Source of the DNA: Paraburkholderia sp. DHOC27
GTDB taxonomy: Bacteria; Pseudomonadota; Gammaproteobacteria; Burkholderiales; Burkholderiaceae
DNA: 64,000 bases
NCBI RefSeq assembly: GCF_003429005.1
Contig: NZ_QVQV01000001.1
Coordinates: 799,864 to 863,863, forward strand
Direction: 5' to 3'
The notes under the pieces are model-generated. The model was not told the origin of the DNA, ran no database searches, and saw only the letters and a list, made by a program, of their open reading frames with translations. The translations under genes and the position numbers were made by a program. Shown here piece after piece: positions 24,712 to 33,497 of the stretch (position 1 is the first letter of the stretch; the number at the start of each line of letters is the position of its first letter).

Positions 24712-26040
24712 TTACTGCACGGTCGCCAGCACATCACGCACGGTCTTGAAGACCCGTTCGATCTGCTCCTCGTTGATGATGAGCGGCGGCGAGAACGCGA
24801 GAATATCGCCCGTGAAGCGCACCAGTAACCCTGCCTCGAAGCATTTGACGAAGGCCTCGTAGGCACGTGCACCCGGCGCGCCGTCGCGCGGTTCCAGTTC
24901 GATGCCGGCGATCATGCCGAGATTGCGGATGTCCTTCACGTGCTTCGCATCGCGCAGCGCGTGGGCGGCGGTTTCGAACGCAGGCGCGAGCGAGGCCGCG
25001 CGGTTGAACAGATCGTCGCGGCGATACAGGTCGAGCGTCGCCACGGCGGCCGCTGCCGCCAGCGGGTGGGCTGAATACGTGTAGCCGTGAAAGAGTTCGA
25101 TCGCGCCTTGCGCGCCGCTGTTGACGATCGTGTCGTGGACGGTGCGGCTCGCCGCCACCGCGCCCATCGGCACCGCTGCGTTATTGATGGCTTTGGCCAT
25201 GGTCAACAGATCCGGCGTCACGCCGAAATACTCGCTGGCGGTGGCTTTGCCCAGCCGTCCAAAGCCGGTGATCACTTCGTCGAAAATCAGCAGGATGCCG
25301 TGCTTGGTGCAGATGTCGCGCAGCTTTTGCAGATACCCTTGCGGCGGCACCAGTACACCCGTCGAGCCTGCCACGGGTTCGACGATCACAGCGGCGATCG
25401 TCGAGGCGTCGTGCAGCGTTACGATGCGTTCGAGTTCGTCTGCAAGGTGCGCGCCCCAGGCGGGTTGACCCTTCGAAAACGCGTTGTGTTCGAGGTTGTG
25501 CGTGTGCGGCAGATGATCGACGGTGGGCAATAGCGCGCCGGAGAAGGTCTTGCGATTCGGCGCGATGCCGCCCACCGAGATGCCGCCAAAACCCACGCCG
25601 TGATAGCCGCGCTCGCGACCGATCAGACGCGTACGCTGGCCTTCGCCACGCGCGCGGTGATAGGCGAGGGCAATCTTGAGGGCCGTGTCCACCGACTCCG
25701 AGCCCGAGTTGGTGAAGAAGATGCGGTCGAGACCGGCGGGCATCAGTTCGGCAACCTTGGTGGCGGCTTCAAAGGCAAGCGGATGGCCCATCTGGAAGGT
25801 CGGCGCGAAATCCATCGTGCCGGCCTGCTGGGCAATCGCAGCCACGATTTCGTCCCGGCAGTGGCCGGCGTTCACGCACCAGAGCCCCGCGCAACTGTCG
25901 AGCACCTCACGGCCGTCCGTGGCGCGGTAGTACATGCCCTTGGCCGATTCCAGCAGGCGCGGCGCAGCCTTGAACTGGCGGTTGGCGGTAAACGGCATCC
26001 AGAATGACGACAGATCGTCGATGACGGGGCGCGAAGTCAT
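24712..26040 (-). CDS. Omega-amino acid (beta-alanine):pyruvate aminotransferase
   Basis: This is a 442-residue class III PLP aminotransferase. FFTNSGSESVDTALK, the Asp of LLIFDEVITGFGRLGK and the PLP Lys in LTMAKAINNA are clear. The N-terminal SSFWMPFTANRQFKAAPRLL and GLWCVNAGHCRDEIV are typical of beta-alanine:pyruvate transaminases (BauA/AptA). It would move the amino group of beta-alanine or another omega-amino acid to pyruvate. It diverges from a MocR-type regulator, which probably controls it. Confidence 0.9.
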   Translation of the reverse strand: MTSRPVIDDLSSFWMPFTANRQFKAAPRLLESAKGMYYRATDGREVLDSCAGLWCVNAGHCRDEIVAAIAQQAGTMDFAPTFQMGHPLAFEAATKVAELMPAGLDRIFFTNSGSESVDTALKIALAYHRARGEGQRTRLIGRERGYHGVGFGGISVGGIAPNRKTFSGALLPTVDHLPHTHNLEHNAFSKGQPAWGAHLADELERIVTLHDASTIAAVIVEPVAGSTGVLVPPQGYLQKLRDICTKHGILLIFDEVITGFGRLGKATASEYFGVTPDLLTMAKAINNAAVPMGAVAASRTVHDTIVNSGAQGAIELFHGYTYSAHPLAAAAAVATLDLYRRDDLFNRAASLAPAFETAAHALRDAKHVKDIRNLGMIAGIELEPRDGAPGARAYEAFVKCFEAGLLVRFTGDILAFSPPLIINEEQIERVFKTVRDVLATVQ

Positions 26041-26121
26041 GGTCTCTCCTCGAAATGTCCCTCAGGGGACTGGCGTTAGGGCATGGCGAAACTGTAGCGT
26101 CCACGGTTAACCCGCGCACAT

Positions 26122-26175
26122 AAACAGTTGATGTACTGCGCTGCTAACTGTGCAGGCGAAGTACACTTAACTGTG
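26122..26175. promoter_or_regulatory. Candidate MocR operator repeats
   Basis: Direct repeats TAACTGTG at 26145-26152 and 26168-26175 are 23 bp apart. An inverted half-site AACAGTT lies at 26123-26129. The site is in the gap between the divergent aminotransferase and MocR genes. Such mixed direct and inverted repeats are usual for MocR/GabR-type regulators. Confidence 0.5.
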
Positions 26176-26251
26176 TTGGTCGCTTGCGGTTTTCCGCCGC
26201 GCCCCCCTTGCCCTCTCTGCTTCATTGACCTGACCGATTGCGTTAGCCGCC

Positions 26252-27658
26252 ATGATCGAACTCGAACTGGAACGCGACCGCCGCACCGCACCCACGCTCG
26301 TCGAGCAGGTGGTGCTGGGTTTTTCGCGCGCCATCGAGGCGCAGACACTGCGGGCGGGCGCGCTGCTGCCTTCGGTGCGGCATCTGGCGGCGAGCCACGA
26401 CCTGAGCACCTTCACCGTGACCGAGGCCTATAACCGGCTGGTGTCGATGGGCCTCGTGGTGGCGCGGCGCGGTTCGGGCTATCGCGTTGCGGCGAACCCG
26501 CAGGGACCGCGCGCCCGCGCCACGGATTGGCAGCCGCCGAGCCTCACCGCAACCTGGTTGCTCTCGGACGTATTCGCCGACCATTCGGTGCCGATCAAGG
26601 CAGGCGGCGGCTGGCTGCCAAACGAATGGATCAACGAAAGCGGCTTGCAGCACGCATTGCGCGCAATGAGCCGGGTGCCCGGTCCGCGCATGGGCGATTA
26701 CGGTCATCCGTACGGTTTCGCAGCGCTGCGTGAGCGGATTGCCGCGCAACTCGACCGCCGCGGCTTGCCGGTGGATGTGTCCAACGTGCTGCTCACGCAG
26801 GGCGCCACCCAGGCGCTCGACCTGATCGTGCGTACGCTGCTGCGGCCCGGCGACTGTGTGCTCGTCGAAGATCCCGGCTATTGCAACCTGTTGCAGATCC
26901 TCAAGCTGGCGGGGCTCGACGTGCATGGTGTGCCGCGCACGCCGGCGGGCGTCGACACCGAGGTGCTCGAAACGCTGGTGCAACGTCATCGGCCCAAAGC
27001 GATGTTCGTCAACACGACCTTGCAGAATCCGACTGGCGCGACCTATGGCATGGCGGCGGCGTTTCGCGTGCTGCAGATCGCGGAGCGGGCGCGCATGTGG
27101 GTGATCGAGGATGACGTGAGCCGCGAACTGGCGCCGTCCGGCGCGCCGCTCTTCGCCGCGATGGAAGGCTTGCAGCGCGTGCTGTACGTAGGTGGTTTTT
27201 CGAAGACCGTGACGCCGGGTCTGCGTTGCGGCTATGTGGTGGCCGAGCGCGATGTGTTGCGCGAACTGGCGCGCACGAAGATGGCGGTGGGGCTGACGTC
27301 GTCGGAGCCGATCGAGCGGATCGTCGACAAGGTGCTGCTGGAAGGACGCTACGCGCGTCACGTGGAGGACGTCAACGAGCGGCTAAAAGCGGCGCATGCG
27401 GTGGTGGAAGACCGGCTCGATGCGCTGGGCCTGGAGGTGTTTCACCGGCCGCGTGCGGGGCTTTTCCTGTGGGCGCGCCTGCCCATCGAAGCCGCGCAGG
27501 CCGCCGAGGTCGCGACGGCCGCGCTGTCGCATGGCATCTGGCTCGCACCGGGTTCGTACTTCCGCCCGGACGACGCACCGAGCGCGTGGTTTCGCTTCAA
27601 TGTGCCGTATTCGACGGACGACGCCTTGTGGCGCTTCATCGAGCGGGTGGGGACCTGA
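26252..27658 (+). CDS. MocR-type PLP-dependent transcriptional regulator
   Basis: This 468-residue protein has an N-terminal GntR winged helix (residues 15-75: LPSVRHLAASHDLSTFTVTEAYNRL) fused to a fold-type I aminotransferase domain (LLTQGATQALDLIV, VEDPGYCNL, VNTTLQNPTGAT). The PLP Lys lies in YVGGFSKTVTPGLRCGY. MocR/GabR regulators sense PLP-bound amino compounds. It is divergent from the omega-amino acid aminotransferase gene, with 211 bp between them and repeat sites within, so that gene is the likely target. Confidence 0.9.
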   Translation: MIELELERDRRTAPTLVEQVVLGFSRAIEAQTLRAGALLPSVRHLAASHDLSTFTVTEAYNRLVSMGLVVARRGSGYRVAANPQGPRARATDWQPPSLTATWLLSDVFADHSVPIKAGGGWLPNEWINESGLQHALRAMSRVPGPRMGDYGHPYGFAALRERIAAQLDRRGLPVDVSNVLLTQGATQALDLIVRTLLRPGDCVLVEDPGYCNLLQILKLAGLDVHGVPRTPAGVDTEVLETLVQRHRPKAMFVNTTLQNPTGATYGMAAAFRVLQIAERARMWVIEDDVSRELAPSGAPLFAAMEGLQRVLYVGGFSKTVTPGLRCGYVVAERDVLRELARTKMAVGLTSSEPIERIVDKVLLEGRYARHVEDVNERLKAAHAVVEDRLDALGLEVFHRPRAGLFLWARLPIEAAQAAEVATAALSHGIWLAPGSYFRPDDAPSAWFRFNVPYSTDDALWRFIERVGT

Positions 27659-27701
27659 GCGATACGTCGCTGGGACGATGCGCCAGGTCGCGGGGCGAGA
27701 T

Positions 27702-27752
27702 GAAAGGGCGAGAGGATCGGGCGAGACGAAATGGCGTGACGAAAGGGCGAGA
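27702..27752. repeat. Direct repeat of a 12-bp unit
   Basis: GAAAGGGCGAGA occurs at 27702-27713 and again at 27741-27752, with a related GGGCGAGACGAAA between. It lies between the convergent MocR and LysE genes. No function suggested. Confidence 0.4.
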
Positions 27753-27757
27753 CGCGT

Positions 27758-28372
27758 TCAGCTCAGCCAATGCGCCGCGATGGGGTAGAGCGATCCCACC
27801 AGCAGCAACGCCATCACGACGTTGAAAAGGCGCAGGCGTTTCGGGTCGGAGAGCACCTCGCGCATCGCCGTGCCAAAACCGGCCCACAGGCAGATGCAGG
27901 GAAAGCCGACCACGTAGAACAACACCGCCATCAGCATGACATTGTTGCCAAACTGTTCGCTGACGTGAATCGTGGTGGCAGCGGTGAGCACCATCATCCA
28001 TGCCTTCGGGTTGATCCATTGAAAGGCGATGGCTTCGAAGAATTTCATGGGACGGCGTTCGCCCTTGCGCAGTTTGACCTCACCGGATGTGCCGATTTTC
28101 CACGCCAGATACAGCAGATAGGCGACGCTGGCCACTTCGAGCACGGTGTACAGCACCGGGAACCGCGTGAATGCTTCACCGAGCCCAAACCCAACCGACA
28201 GCATGAGCAGCATGACGCCCACGCTGATGCCGAACAGGTGCGGCAGGGTGCGGCGGAAGCCGAAATTGACGCCCGAGGCCAGCAACATGGTGTTGTTGGG
28301 CCCCGGCGTGATGCTGGTGACGAGCGCGAACAGGATGCCGGCGGGCAACGCGCTCAGAAATTCGAATGACAT
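27758..28372 (-). CDS. LysE/RhtB family amino acid exporter
   Basis: This 204-residue membrane protein has six predicted helices. The N terminus (LFALVTSITPGPNNTMLLASG) is the LysE/RhtB signature, and QWINPKAWMMV is another conserved block. It likely exports amino acids or related compounds from the cytoplasm. It is divergent from a GNAT gene, and three GTACAG copies lie in the shared gap. Substrate unknown. Confidence 0.92.
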   Translation of the reverse strand: MSFEFLSALPAGILFALVTSITPGPNNTMLLASGVNFGFRRTLPHLFGISVGVMLLMLSVGFGLGEAFTRFPVLYTVLEVASVAYLLYLAWKIGTSGEVKLRKGERRPMKFFEAIAFQWINPKAWMMVLTAATTIHVSEQFGNNVMLMAVLFYVVGFPCICLWAGFGTAMREVLSDPKRLRLFNVVMALLLVGSLYPIAAHWLS

Positions 28373-28422
28373 GGCTGGCTCCGCTGTCGATGGGGTTTAC
28401 AGCAGTGTATCGAGGGGAGCCA

Positions 28423-28463
28423 GTACAGTAACGGTACAGAATGGCTGATGAATTCCTGTACAG
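28423..28463. promoter_or_regulatory. Three GTACAG repeats in a divergent promoter
   Basis: GTACAG occurs at 28423, 28434 and 28458; the last is part of the palindrome CTGTACAG (28456-28463). The first two are 11 bp apart, one helical turn, as for a cooperatively bound regulator. They lie between the LysE gene and the GNAT gene. Confidence 0.4.
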
Positions 28464-28505
28464 ATAGAGAGCCGAACCGGGAGCAATCCAGAATGGAGCA
28501 AACCC

Positions 28506-28973
28506 ATGCACGCACGCGCAATTGACGAAGCAGATCTGGAACTGGTCTGCCGGCATCGCGAAGAGATGTTCCGCGACGCAGGCCGCAGCGAGGACGTGCT
28601 GCAGACCATGACACGGCATTTCCGTGACTGGCTGCGTCCGAAGCTGCGCGACGGCAGCTATTTTGGTTTCGTGCTGGCCGATGACGATCGACCCGTGGCG
28701 GGTGTCGGCCTGATGGTGATCGACTGGCCGCCGCATCCCATGCATCCGGCTGAAGACAAGCGCGGCTACGTGCTCAACGTGTATGTCGAACCCGCATACC
28801 GGCGACGCGGACTGGCGCACGAATTGATGCGGCTCGCCGAGGCCGAATTTCAGCGGCGCGGCGTGGGGTATGCGATTCTCCACGCCACTGAGAAGGGCCG
28901 CGACCTTTACGCCGGACTAGGTTGGAGCGGCACCACGGAAATGTCGAAGACGCTGGAGCGGGGTGCGGACTAG
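28506..28973 (+). CDS. GNAT family N-acetyltransferase
   Basis: This is a 155-residue acetyltransferase. The acetyl-CoA site is seen as GYVLNVYVEPAYRRRGLAHELM (strand 4 with the R/Q-x-x-G-x-A motif). The C-terminal part (YAILHATEKGRDLYAGLGW) gives the other conserved element. GGAG upstream supports the start. The acceptor substrate is unknown. It diverges from the LysE exporter and may share regulation with it. Confidence 0.88.
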   Translation: MHARAIDEADLELVCRHREEMFRDAGRSEDVLQTMTRHFRDWLRPKLRDGSYFGFVLADDDRPVAGVGLMVIDWPPHPMHPAEDKRGYVLNVYVEPAYRRRGLAHELMRLAEAEFQRRGVGYAILHATEKGRDLYAGLGWSGTTEMSKTLERGAD

Positions 28974-29031
28974 CCGTCATTCAACGGCTGAGGCGCGCCC
29001 CGTCTTTCCGTTTTCATTTCCACAGGAGACC

Positions 29032-29400
29032 TTACTGCCCTTCTTCGCGAACCGTCAGATCATTCTTGACCGACGTCACACCGGAGACATTCTTTGCGAT
29101 GCTGCCCGCCTTGTCGATCAAGCCCGATTCGAGCACGGACCCTTCGAGTGTCACCGTGCCGCCTTTCGCCACCACGTTGATTTGATCCGTACTCACGCCG
29201 TGTTTCGAGAGCGCGGTAAGGACCTTCCTGCTGAGCACACGATTGGCTTTTCTGCTGGCCTTGGCGCTGCTGTGGCTGGTCTGCGGTGCGGCCGATTGAT
29301 CAGTTGTCGCGGCGGCGTCGCTGCTTTGCGACCATGCGTGGATGGATATCACGGCGATCAATGCGCCACCCACTAGCCTGAATGCTTGCATTGCTTTCAT
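29032..29400 (-). CDS. BON domain periplasmic protein
   Basis: This is a 122-residue protein. A signal peptide (FRLVGGALIAVISIHAWS) is followed by a low-complexity linker of about 30 residues. One BON domain comes next (VLTALSKHGVSTDQINVVAKGGTVTLEGSV to GVTSVKNDLTV). BON domains are found in OsmY-like envelope proteins and are thought to touch membranes. GGAG before ATG 29400 supports the start; the longer open frame upstream is not coding. It stands alone, downstream of the porin gene on the same strand. Confidence 0.85.
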   Translation of the reverse strand: MKAMQAFRLVGGALIAVISIHAWSQSSDAAATTDQSAAPQTSHSSAKASRKANRVLSRKVLTALSKHGVSTDQINVVAKGGTVTLEGSVLESGLIDKAGSIAKNVSGVTSVKNDLTVREEGQ

Positions 29401-29570
29401 GTTTTCTCCGTTCGTGGTCAGGTGCGACGAGTTCATCATAGGTGCAATTAGCGCGCTTTGCTGTCCTATGTTGCTGGTGAATGCAAACGCTACGCGCAGT
29501 CTATGCGGACGACTCGAGGCAGCCAACGCAGTCCTGCGATATTCATACTTTCCCGTGGGATAACAATGAA

Positions 29571-29583
29571 TGTGTGACACACA
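29571..29583. promoter_or_regulatory. 13-bp palindrome between the porin and BON genes
   Basis: TGTGTG-A-CACACA, in the 212-bp gap after the porin stop and upstream of the BON gene. It may be an operator. It is too short and lacks the T tract of a terminator. Confidence 0.3.
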
Positions 29584-29612
29584 GCCATCAAACTGCGGTC
29601 ACAAAACTTCAT

Positions 29613-30641
29613 TCAAAACCGGTCGATCACACCGAGCTGAACGCCTTTGATGGGTGCGCCGGGATAGGCAGGCGGCAGTCCTGTCACATCGACACCGCGT
29701 AACGTGAATTCGCCGCTGCCGCGATTGCGCAGCAAGCCCGCGCTCGCATACAGCATGAGGTCGGTCGAGACATCGTATTCACAGGCGGCGCTGAACTGGT
29801 CGGCGTTGTTGTCGCCGCCGGACTGGTCGCGCATATACGTGTATCCCAGCGAGGCACGCAGACGCGTCGAAAACGCGTAACGCGCCGACAGCGACAGGCC
29901 ATCGTCGTGATAGCGCGGCGAGCCGCCATCGCCATTGAAGAACGACACGAATGCAGTGGTTTTGCCGATCACGTACGACACGCCGCCGAGATTTGCCCGC
30001 AGTCCCGTGGCGCCCTGGGTCTGCTGATGTGCATACGAAATACGAAACGCCCCGTGCGCATAGGCGAAGGTTTCGTATGCGCCGCCCAGGCCGTTGCCGT
30101 TGCCTGGGTCACGCAATGCGGCCATCAAGGTCGTGGTGAAGCCGTACAGGTCCGGCGAAATATACGCGAGGCCGTTGTCGGTATACGGCGTGATCTTGGA
30201 GAGATTGTTGAGCCCCGAAGCAATCGTGCCGGCACCGAAGGCATCGAGTTGTCCCTTGAACGGAATGTAGATGGGCGAGTATTGCCGGCCGAGCCGCAGT
30301 TCGCCCCACGGCGCACCCAGGCCGATCCACGCCTGACGATTGAACAGCAGGCCTGAAGTGGCGAGCGCGCCATTGCCCGAGTTGAAACCGTTTTCGAGGT
30401 CGAACAGAATGCGTGTGTCCGCACCGATCGCCTCTTCGCCGCGCAAGCCGATGCGCGAGCCGCGATACGCGCCCGAGTCCATGCGCGCGGTCCACGACGA
30501 ACCGGGGTTGGTGATTTCGAGGCTGGTGTCGATCAGGCCGTACAGCGTCACGGCACTTTGCGCGCGGCTGCACTGGGCTGTGACACCCAGTGCAACCAGC
30601 AGGCAAAACGGGTAGACCCGTCGTCTGCGCACGCGGCTCAA
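29613..30641 (-). CDS. Gram-negative porin, Burkholderia type
   Basis: This 342-residue outer-membrane protein has an N-terminal signal (FCLLVALGVTAQCSRAQ). The mature start SAVTLYGLIDTSLE is the hallmark of beta-proteobacterial trimeric porins. Later blocks include SRIGLRGEEAIG, FNRQAWIGLG and a C-terminal Phe. Its start overlaps the stop of the glucose dehydrogenase gene by four bases, so the two are probably translated from one message. It may admit sugar for periplasmic oxidation; this is inference from linkage. Confidence 0.9.
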   Translation of the reverse strand: MSRVRRRRVYPFCLLVALGVTAQCSRAQSAVTLYGLIDTSLEITNPGSSWTARMDSGAYRGSRIGLRGEEAIGADTRILFDLENGFNSGNGALATSGLLFNRQAWIGLGAPWGELRLGRQYSPIYIPFKGQLDAFGAGTIASGLNNLSKITPYTDNGLAYISPDLYGFTTTLMAALRDPGNGNGLGGAYETFAYAHGAFRISYAHQQTQGATGLRANLGGVSYVIGKTTAFVSFFNGDGGSPRYHDDGLSLSARYAFSTRLRASLGYTYMRDQSGGDNNADQFSAACEYDVSTDLMLYASAGLLRNRGSGEFTLRGVDVTGLPPAYPGAPIKGVQLGVIDRF

Positions 30642-33064
30642 TTCGCGTCAGGCAACGCGTAGGCGATGATGTAATCGCCCAGCTTGGTGCCGAACGAACC
30701 ATGACCGCCGGCCGCGATGACGACGTATTGCTTGCCGTTGACGGCATAGCTCATCGGCGTGGCCTGGCCGCCTGCGGGCAGACGGGCCTGCCACAACTGC
30801 TCGCCCGTGTTGGTGCTGAAGGCGCGGATATAGTTGTCAGCCGTCGCGCCGATGAAGAACACATCGCCCGCGGTCGTCATCGGGCCGCCGAGCATCGGCA
30901 TGCCGAGCTTGAAGGGCAGCGGCAACGGTGAACTGTCGCGCACGGTGCCGATGCGCTTCTTCCAGACAATCTCGTTGGTCTTCAGATCAATGGCCGAGAC
31001 ATAGCCCCACGCCGGCTGTTTGCACGGCAAGCCGATTGGCGAGAGGAACGGGTTCAGCGTCACGCCGAACTTCGCGCCGTATTGCGGCTGGATGCCGGAC
31101 TCGGTGCCGGTGCCGCCCTTGGCGTCAGATGCCGGTTCCATCGGATTGCCGGGCCCGCGCGGAATCAGCCGCGAAACGAACGGCAGCGCAATCGGATTGG
31201 TAATCGCGATCTGACGGTCGGTGTCCACCGCCATGCCGCCCCACTCGAACATCCCGAGGTTGCCTGGGAACACCAGCGTGCCCTTCACCGAAGGCGGCGT
31301 GAACGTGCCATCGTAGTTCAGACGCTGCAGCATCACGCGGCACACCATCTGGTCGAACATCGTGGCGCCCCACATGTCGGCGCCCGTCAGTTTCTTGCTG
31401 GGCCGGTAGGTCAGTTCCGAGAACGGCTGGGTAGGCGACACGTGATCGCCCTCGGCGGCGCCCTGCGGCACTGGTTCCTCCGGCGCCGGCACCACCAGCG
31501 CGCCCGTGCGCCGATCGAGTACGAAGATGTTGCCCGTCTTCGCCGGGGCGTACACCACGGGAATCACATTGCCGGATTTATCGGTGATATCGGCCAGCGT
31601 CGGCTGGGCGGGCAGGTCCATGTCCCACAGGTCGTGATGCACGGTTTGATAGAACCAGGCGAGCTTGCCTGTCGACGCATGCAGCGCCAGCAGGCCGCTC
31701 GCGTAGCGCTCCTGCTCCGGTGTGCGATTGCCGCCCCAGATGTCGGGGGTGGTCACGCCCATCGGCAGATAGACGATATCGAGCTTGGCGTCGTACACCG
31801 CAGGCGCCCACGAATTCGGCGAGTTCAGCGAGTAATGCTCGCCGTCGGCAGGCATGAAGTTCGGATCCTTGTTGCCCGGATCGAAGGCCCACAGCAGCTT
31901 ACCGGTATTGACGTCGAAGCCGCGGATCACACCAGATGGCTCGCGGGTCGAATAGTTGTCCGTCACGGCTCCGGCAATGATGATGACCTTGTCGGTGATG
32001 ATCGGCGGTGACGTGGGCTCGTATTGACCCGCCGTGGTCACAGGCTGGCCATGTTGCAGGTCGAGGTCGCCGTTGTTGCCGAAAGCCGGGCAACGCTGGC
32101 CCGTTTGCGCGTCGAGCGCGAACAGATGGCCGTTATTGACCGGCAGGAGTATGCGGTGCGCGCACAGCGCCGGCGCGGCGGCAGAAGCGGTCGCGGCGGG
32201 AGCGGAAGCGGCTTGCGCTTCGCCGCTGTCGCCGTTGCCTGCTGCGGTCGCGTCATAGTAAGAGACACCGCGACATGTGACGTGCTGGAACGTCGGGTCG
32301 GTGACCAGGCCCGGATCGAACTTCCATACCTGCTTGCCCGTTGCGGCATCCAGCGCGAACAGGATCTGGTGTGGCGAGCACAGGTAAAGCAGGTTGCCGA
32401 TCTTGATCGGAGTGACTTCATTGGTGGTCTCCACCGGGTCGGTGGGGCGCTTCAGGTCGCCGGTCTGGAAGGTCCAGGCCACCTGGAGATTCTTCACGTT
32501 GTCCGCCGTGATCTGCTTGAGCGGCGAGTAGCGCGTGCCATGCTGGGTACGACCATAGGCGGGCCAGTCGCTATCGTTGGCGGTTGCGGTCGGAGTAACG
32601 GCGGCGGCCGCGTTGGCCGAGAGCGTCCCGTTGATGTCCTGCGGATCGTTGAACGCGGCATACACGAGCACGATGCCGCTCGCGATCAGCACCACACCCA
32701 AAGCCAGCCCCATTGGCTTGCCGGGCGCGTCGAGCGTGCGGTACACGAACGGCAGCAGTAGCCAGATGCCGAACACCACCAGCACGTCGAGCCGGGGCGT
32801 GAGGGCCCAGAAGTCGAAACCGGCTTCCCACACCGCCCATACGAGGGTGCAGAGCAGCAGCAACGCATAAAGCCCAAGTGCGCTGGGCTTGCGCCGGTGG
32901 ATGAGCAGGCCCGTTGCCAGCATGACGAGGCCGGCCAGCACGTAATAGATCGAGCCGCCCACTGCGATCAGCCACGCGCCGCCAATCAGCAGATACAGGC
33001 CGGCGACGACAGCGAAGAGAACGCTCAGGAGACGGCCTAGATTTGATGATGCACGCTGCTGCAT
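30638..33064 (-). CDS. gcd: Membrane-bound PQQ-dependent glucose dehydrogenase
   Basis: This is an 808-residue enzyme. Five N-terminal helices (residues 10-145) anchor it in the inner membrane, and a periplasmic PQQ beta-propeller follows. Segments such as GFDFWALTPR, NDPQDINGTLSA, DWPAYGRTQHGTRYSPL, FQHVTCRGVSY, YQTVHHDLWDMDLPAQPTL and GGHGSFGTK agree closely with E. coli Gcd as I recall it. It oxidises glucose to gluconolactone and reduces ubiquinone. Quinate dehydrogenase is the nearest alternative and fits less well. No PQQ synthesis genes are in the window. Confidence 0.92.
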   Translation of the reverse strand: MQQRASSNLGRLLSVLFAVVAGLYLLIGGAWLIAVGGSIYYVLAGLVMLATGLLIHRRKPSALGLYALLLLCTLVWAVWEAGFDFWALTPRLDVLVVFGIWLLLPFVYRTLDAPGKPMGLALGVVLIASGIVLVYAAFNDPQDINGTLSANAAAAVTPTATANDSDWPAYGRTQHGTRYSPLKQITADNVKNLQVAWTFQTGDLKRPTDPVETTNEVTPIKIGNLLYLCSPHQILFALDAATGKQVWKFDPGLVTDPTFQHVTCRGVSYYDATAAGNGDSGEAQAASAPAATASAAAPALCAHRILLPVNNGHLFALDAQTGQRCPAFGNNGDLDLQHGQPVTTAGQYEPTSPPIITDKVIIIAGAVTDNYSTREPSGVIRGFDVNTGKLLWAFDPGNKDPNFMPADGEHYSLNSPNSWAPAVYDAKLDIVYLPMGVTTPDIWGGNRTPEQERYASGLLALHASTGKLAWFYQTVHHDLWDMDLPAQPTLADITDKSGNVIPVVYAPAKTGNIFVLDRRTGALVVPAPEEPVPQGAAEGDHVSPTQPFSELTYRPSKKLTGADMWGATMFDQMVCRVMLQRLNYDGTFTPPSVKGTLVFPGNLGMFEWGGMAVDTDRQIAITNPIALPFVSRLIPRGPGNPMEPASDAKGGTGTESGIQPQYGAKFGVTLNPFLSPIGLPCKQPAWGYVSAIDLKTNEIVWKKRIGTVRDSSPLPLPFKLGMPMLGGPMTTAGDVFFIGATADNYIRAFSTNTGEQLWQARLPAGGQATPMSYAVNGKQYVVIAAGGHGSFGTKLGDYIIAYALPDAN

Positions 33065-33497
33065 GATGACGACCCCTCTTGATTTTCTATCGGAATGTGA
33101 CAGTCTTGTGCCAACCGGCGTGAGGGGCGCCCGCTACGTCAGCCCCTTACCCGTTAGTCCTGCGATGCGCTGCTTCACGCGACGTGCCGCCGTGGGCCTT
33201 TGCACTTTTCGGGCCTGGCCACGCCATTGCGTTGTTGCTGGGTTGCGTTGGGTTGTCTTTGGTTGTCCTGCGCGACGTCCACGCTGCGCTCCGGCAGCAT
33301 TGGAGCGGCCCGCGCCAGCCTGCCGACCGGCGGACGGCCGGCCGCGCCAACGGTCCGGCGCGGTCACTGGCCGGTACATATTACGTCGAATGTAGAAGAG
33401 AGCGTGTGAAGTTGGACAAATGCCATGCGCCGCTCGGTACGGCCATTCAGTACGGCCGCTCAATACGGCACTTGATGCCGGGCGGTGCGAAAGCGCG
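33065..33497. other. Gap upstream of gcd
   Basis: This 433-bp gap between the gcd start and the next gene has no convincing gene. It holds a G/T-rich block near 33220-33280 and a 13-bp tandem repeat (33438-33469). The gcd promoter should lie near 33065-33150. Confidence 0.5.
33438..33469. repeat. Imperfect 13-bp tandem repeat
   Basis: TACGGC recurs at 33438, 33451 and 33464 with an exact 13-bp period (TACGGCCATTCAG, TACGGCCGCTCAA, TACGGC). Three units. No function suggested. Confidence 0.5.

Noticed and set aside
24657..24715. GTAAGCGC / GCGCTTAC pair as a terminator between the nucleoside hydrolase and the aminotransferase.
   Set aside because: The 8-bp arms are 43 bases apart, no T tract follows, and one arm lies in the aminotransferase stop region. 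Too weak to call.
30638..33064. Quinate dehydrogenase (QuiA), suggested by the adjoining porin and the pca genes elsewhere in the window.
   Set aside because: The sequence follows E. coli Gcd closely along its length as I recall it, including the membrane part, and the pca genes are 27 kb away.
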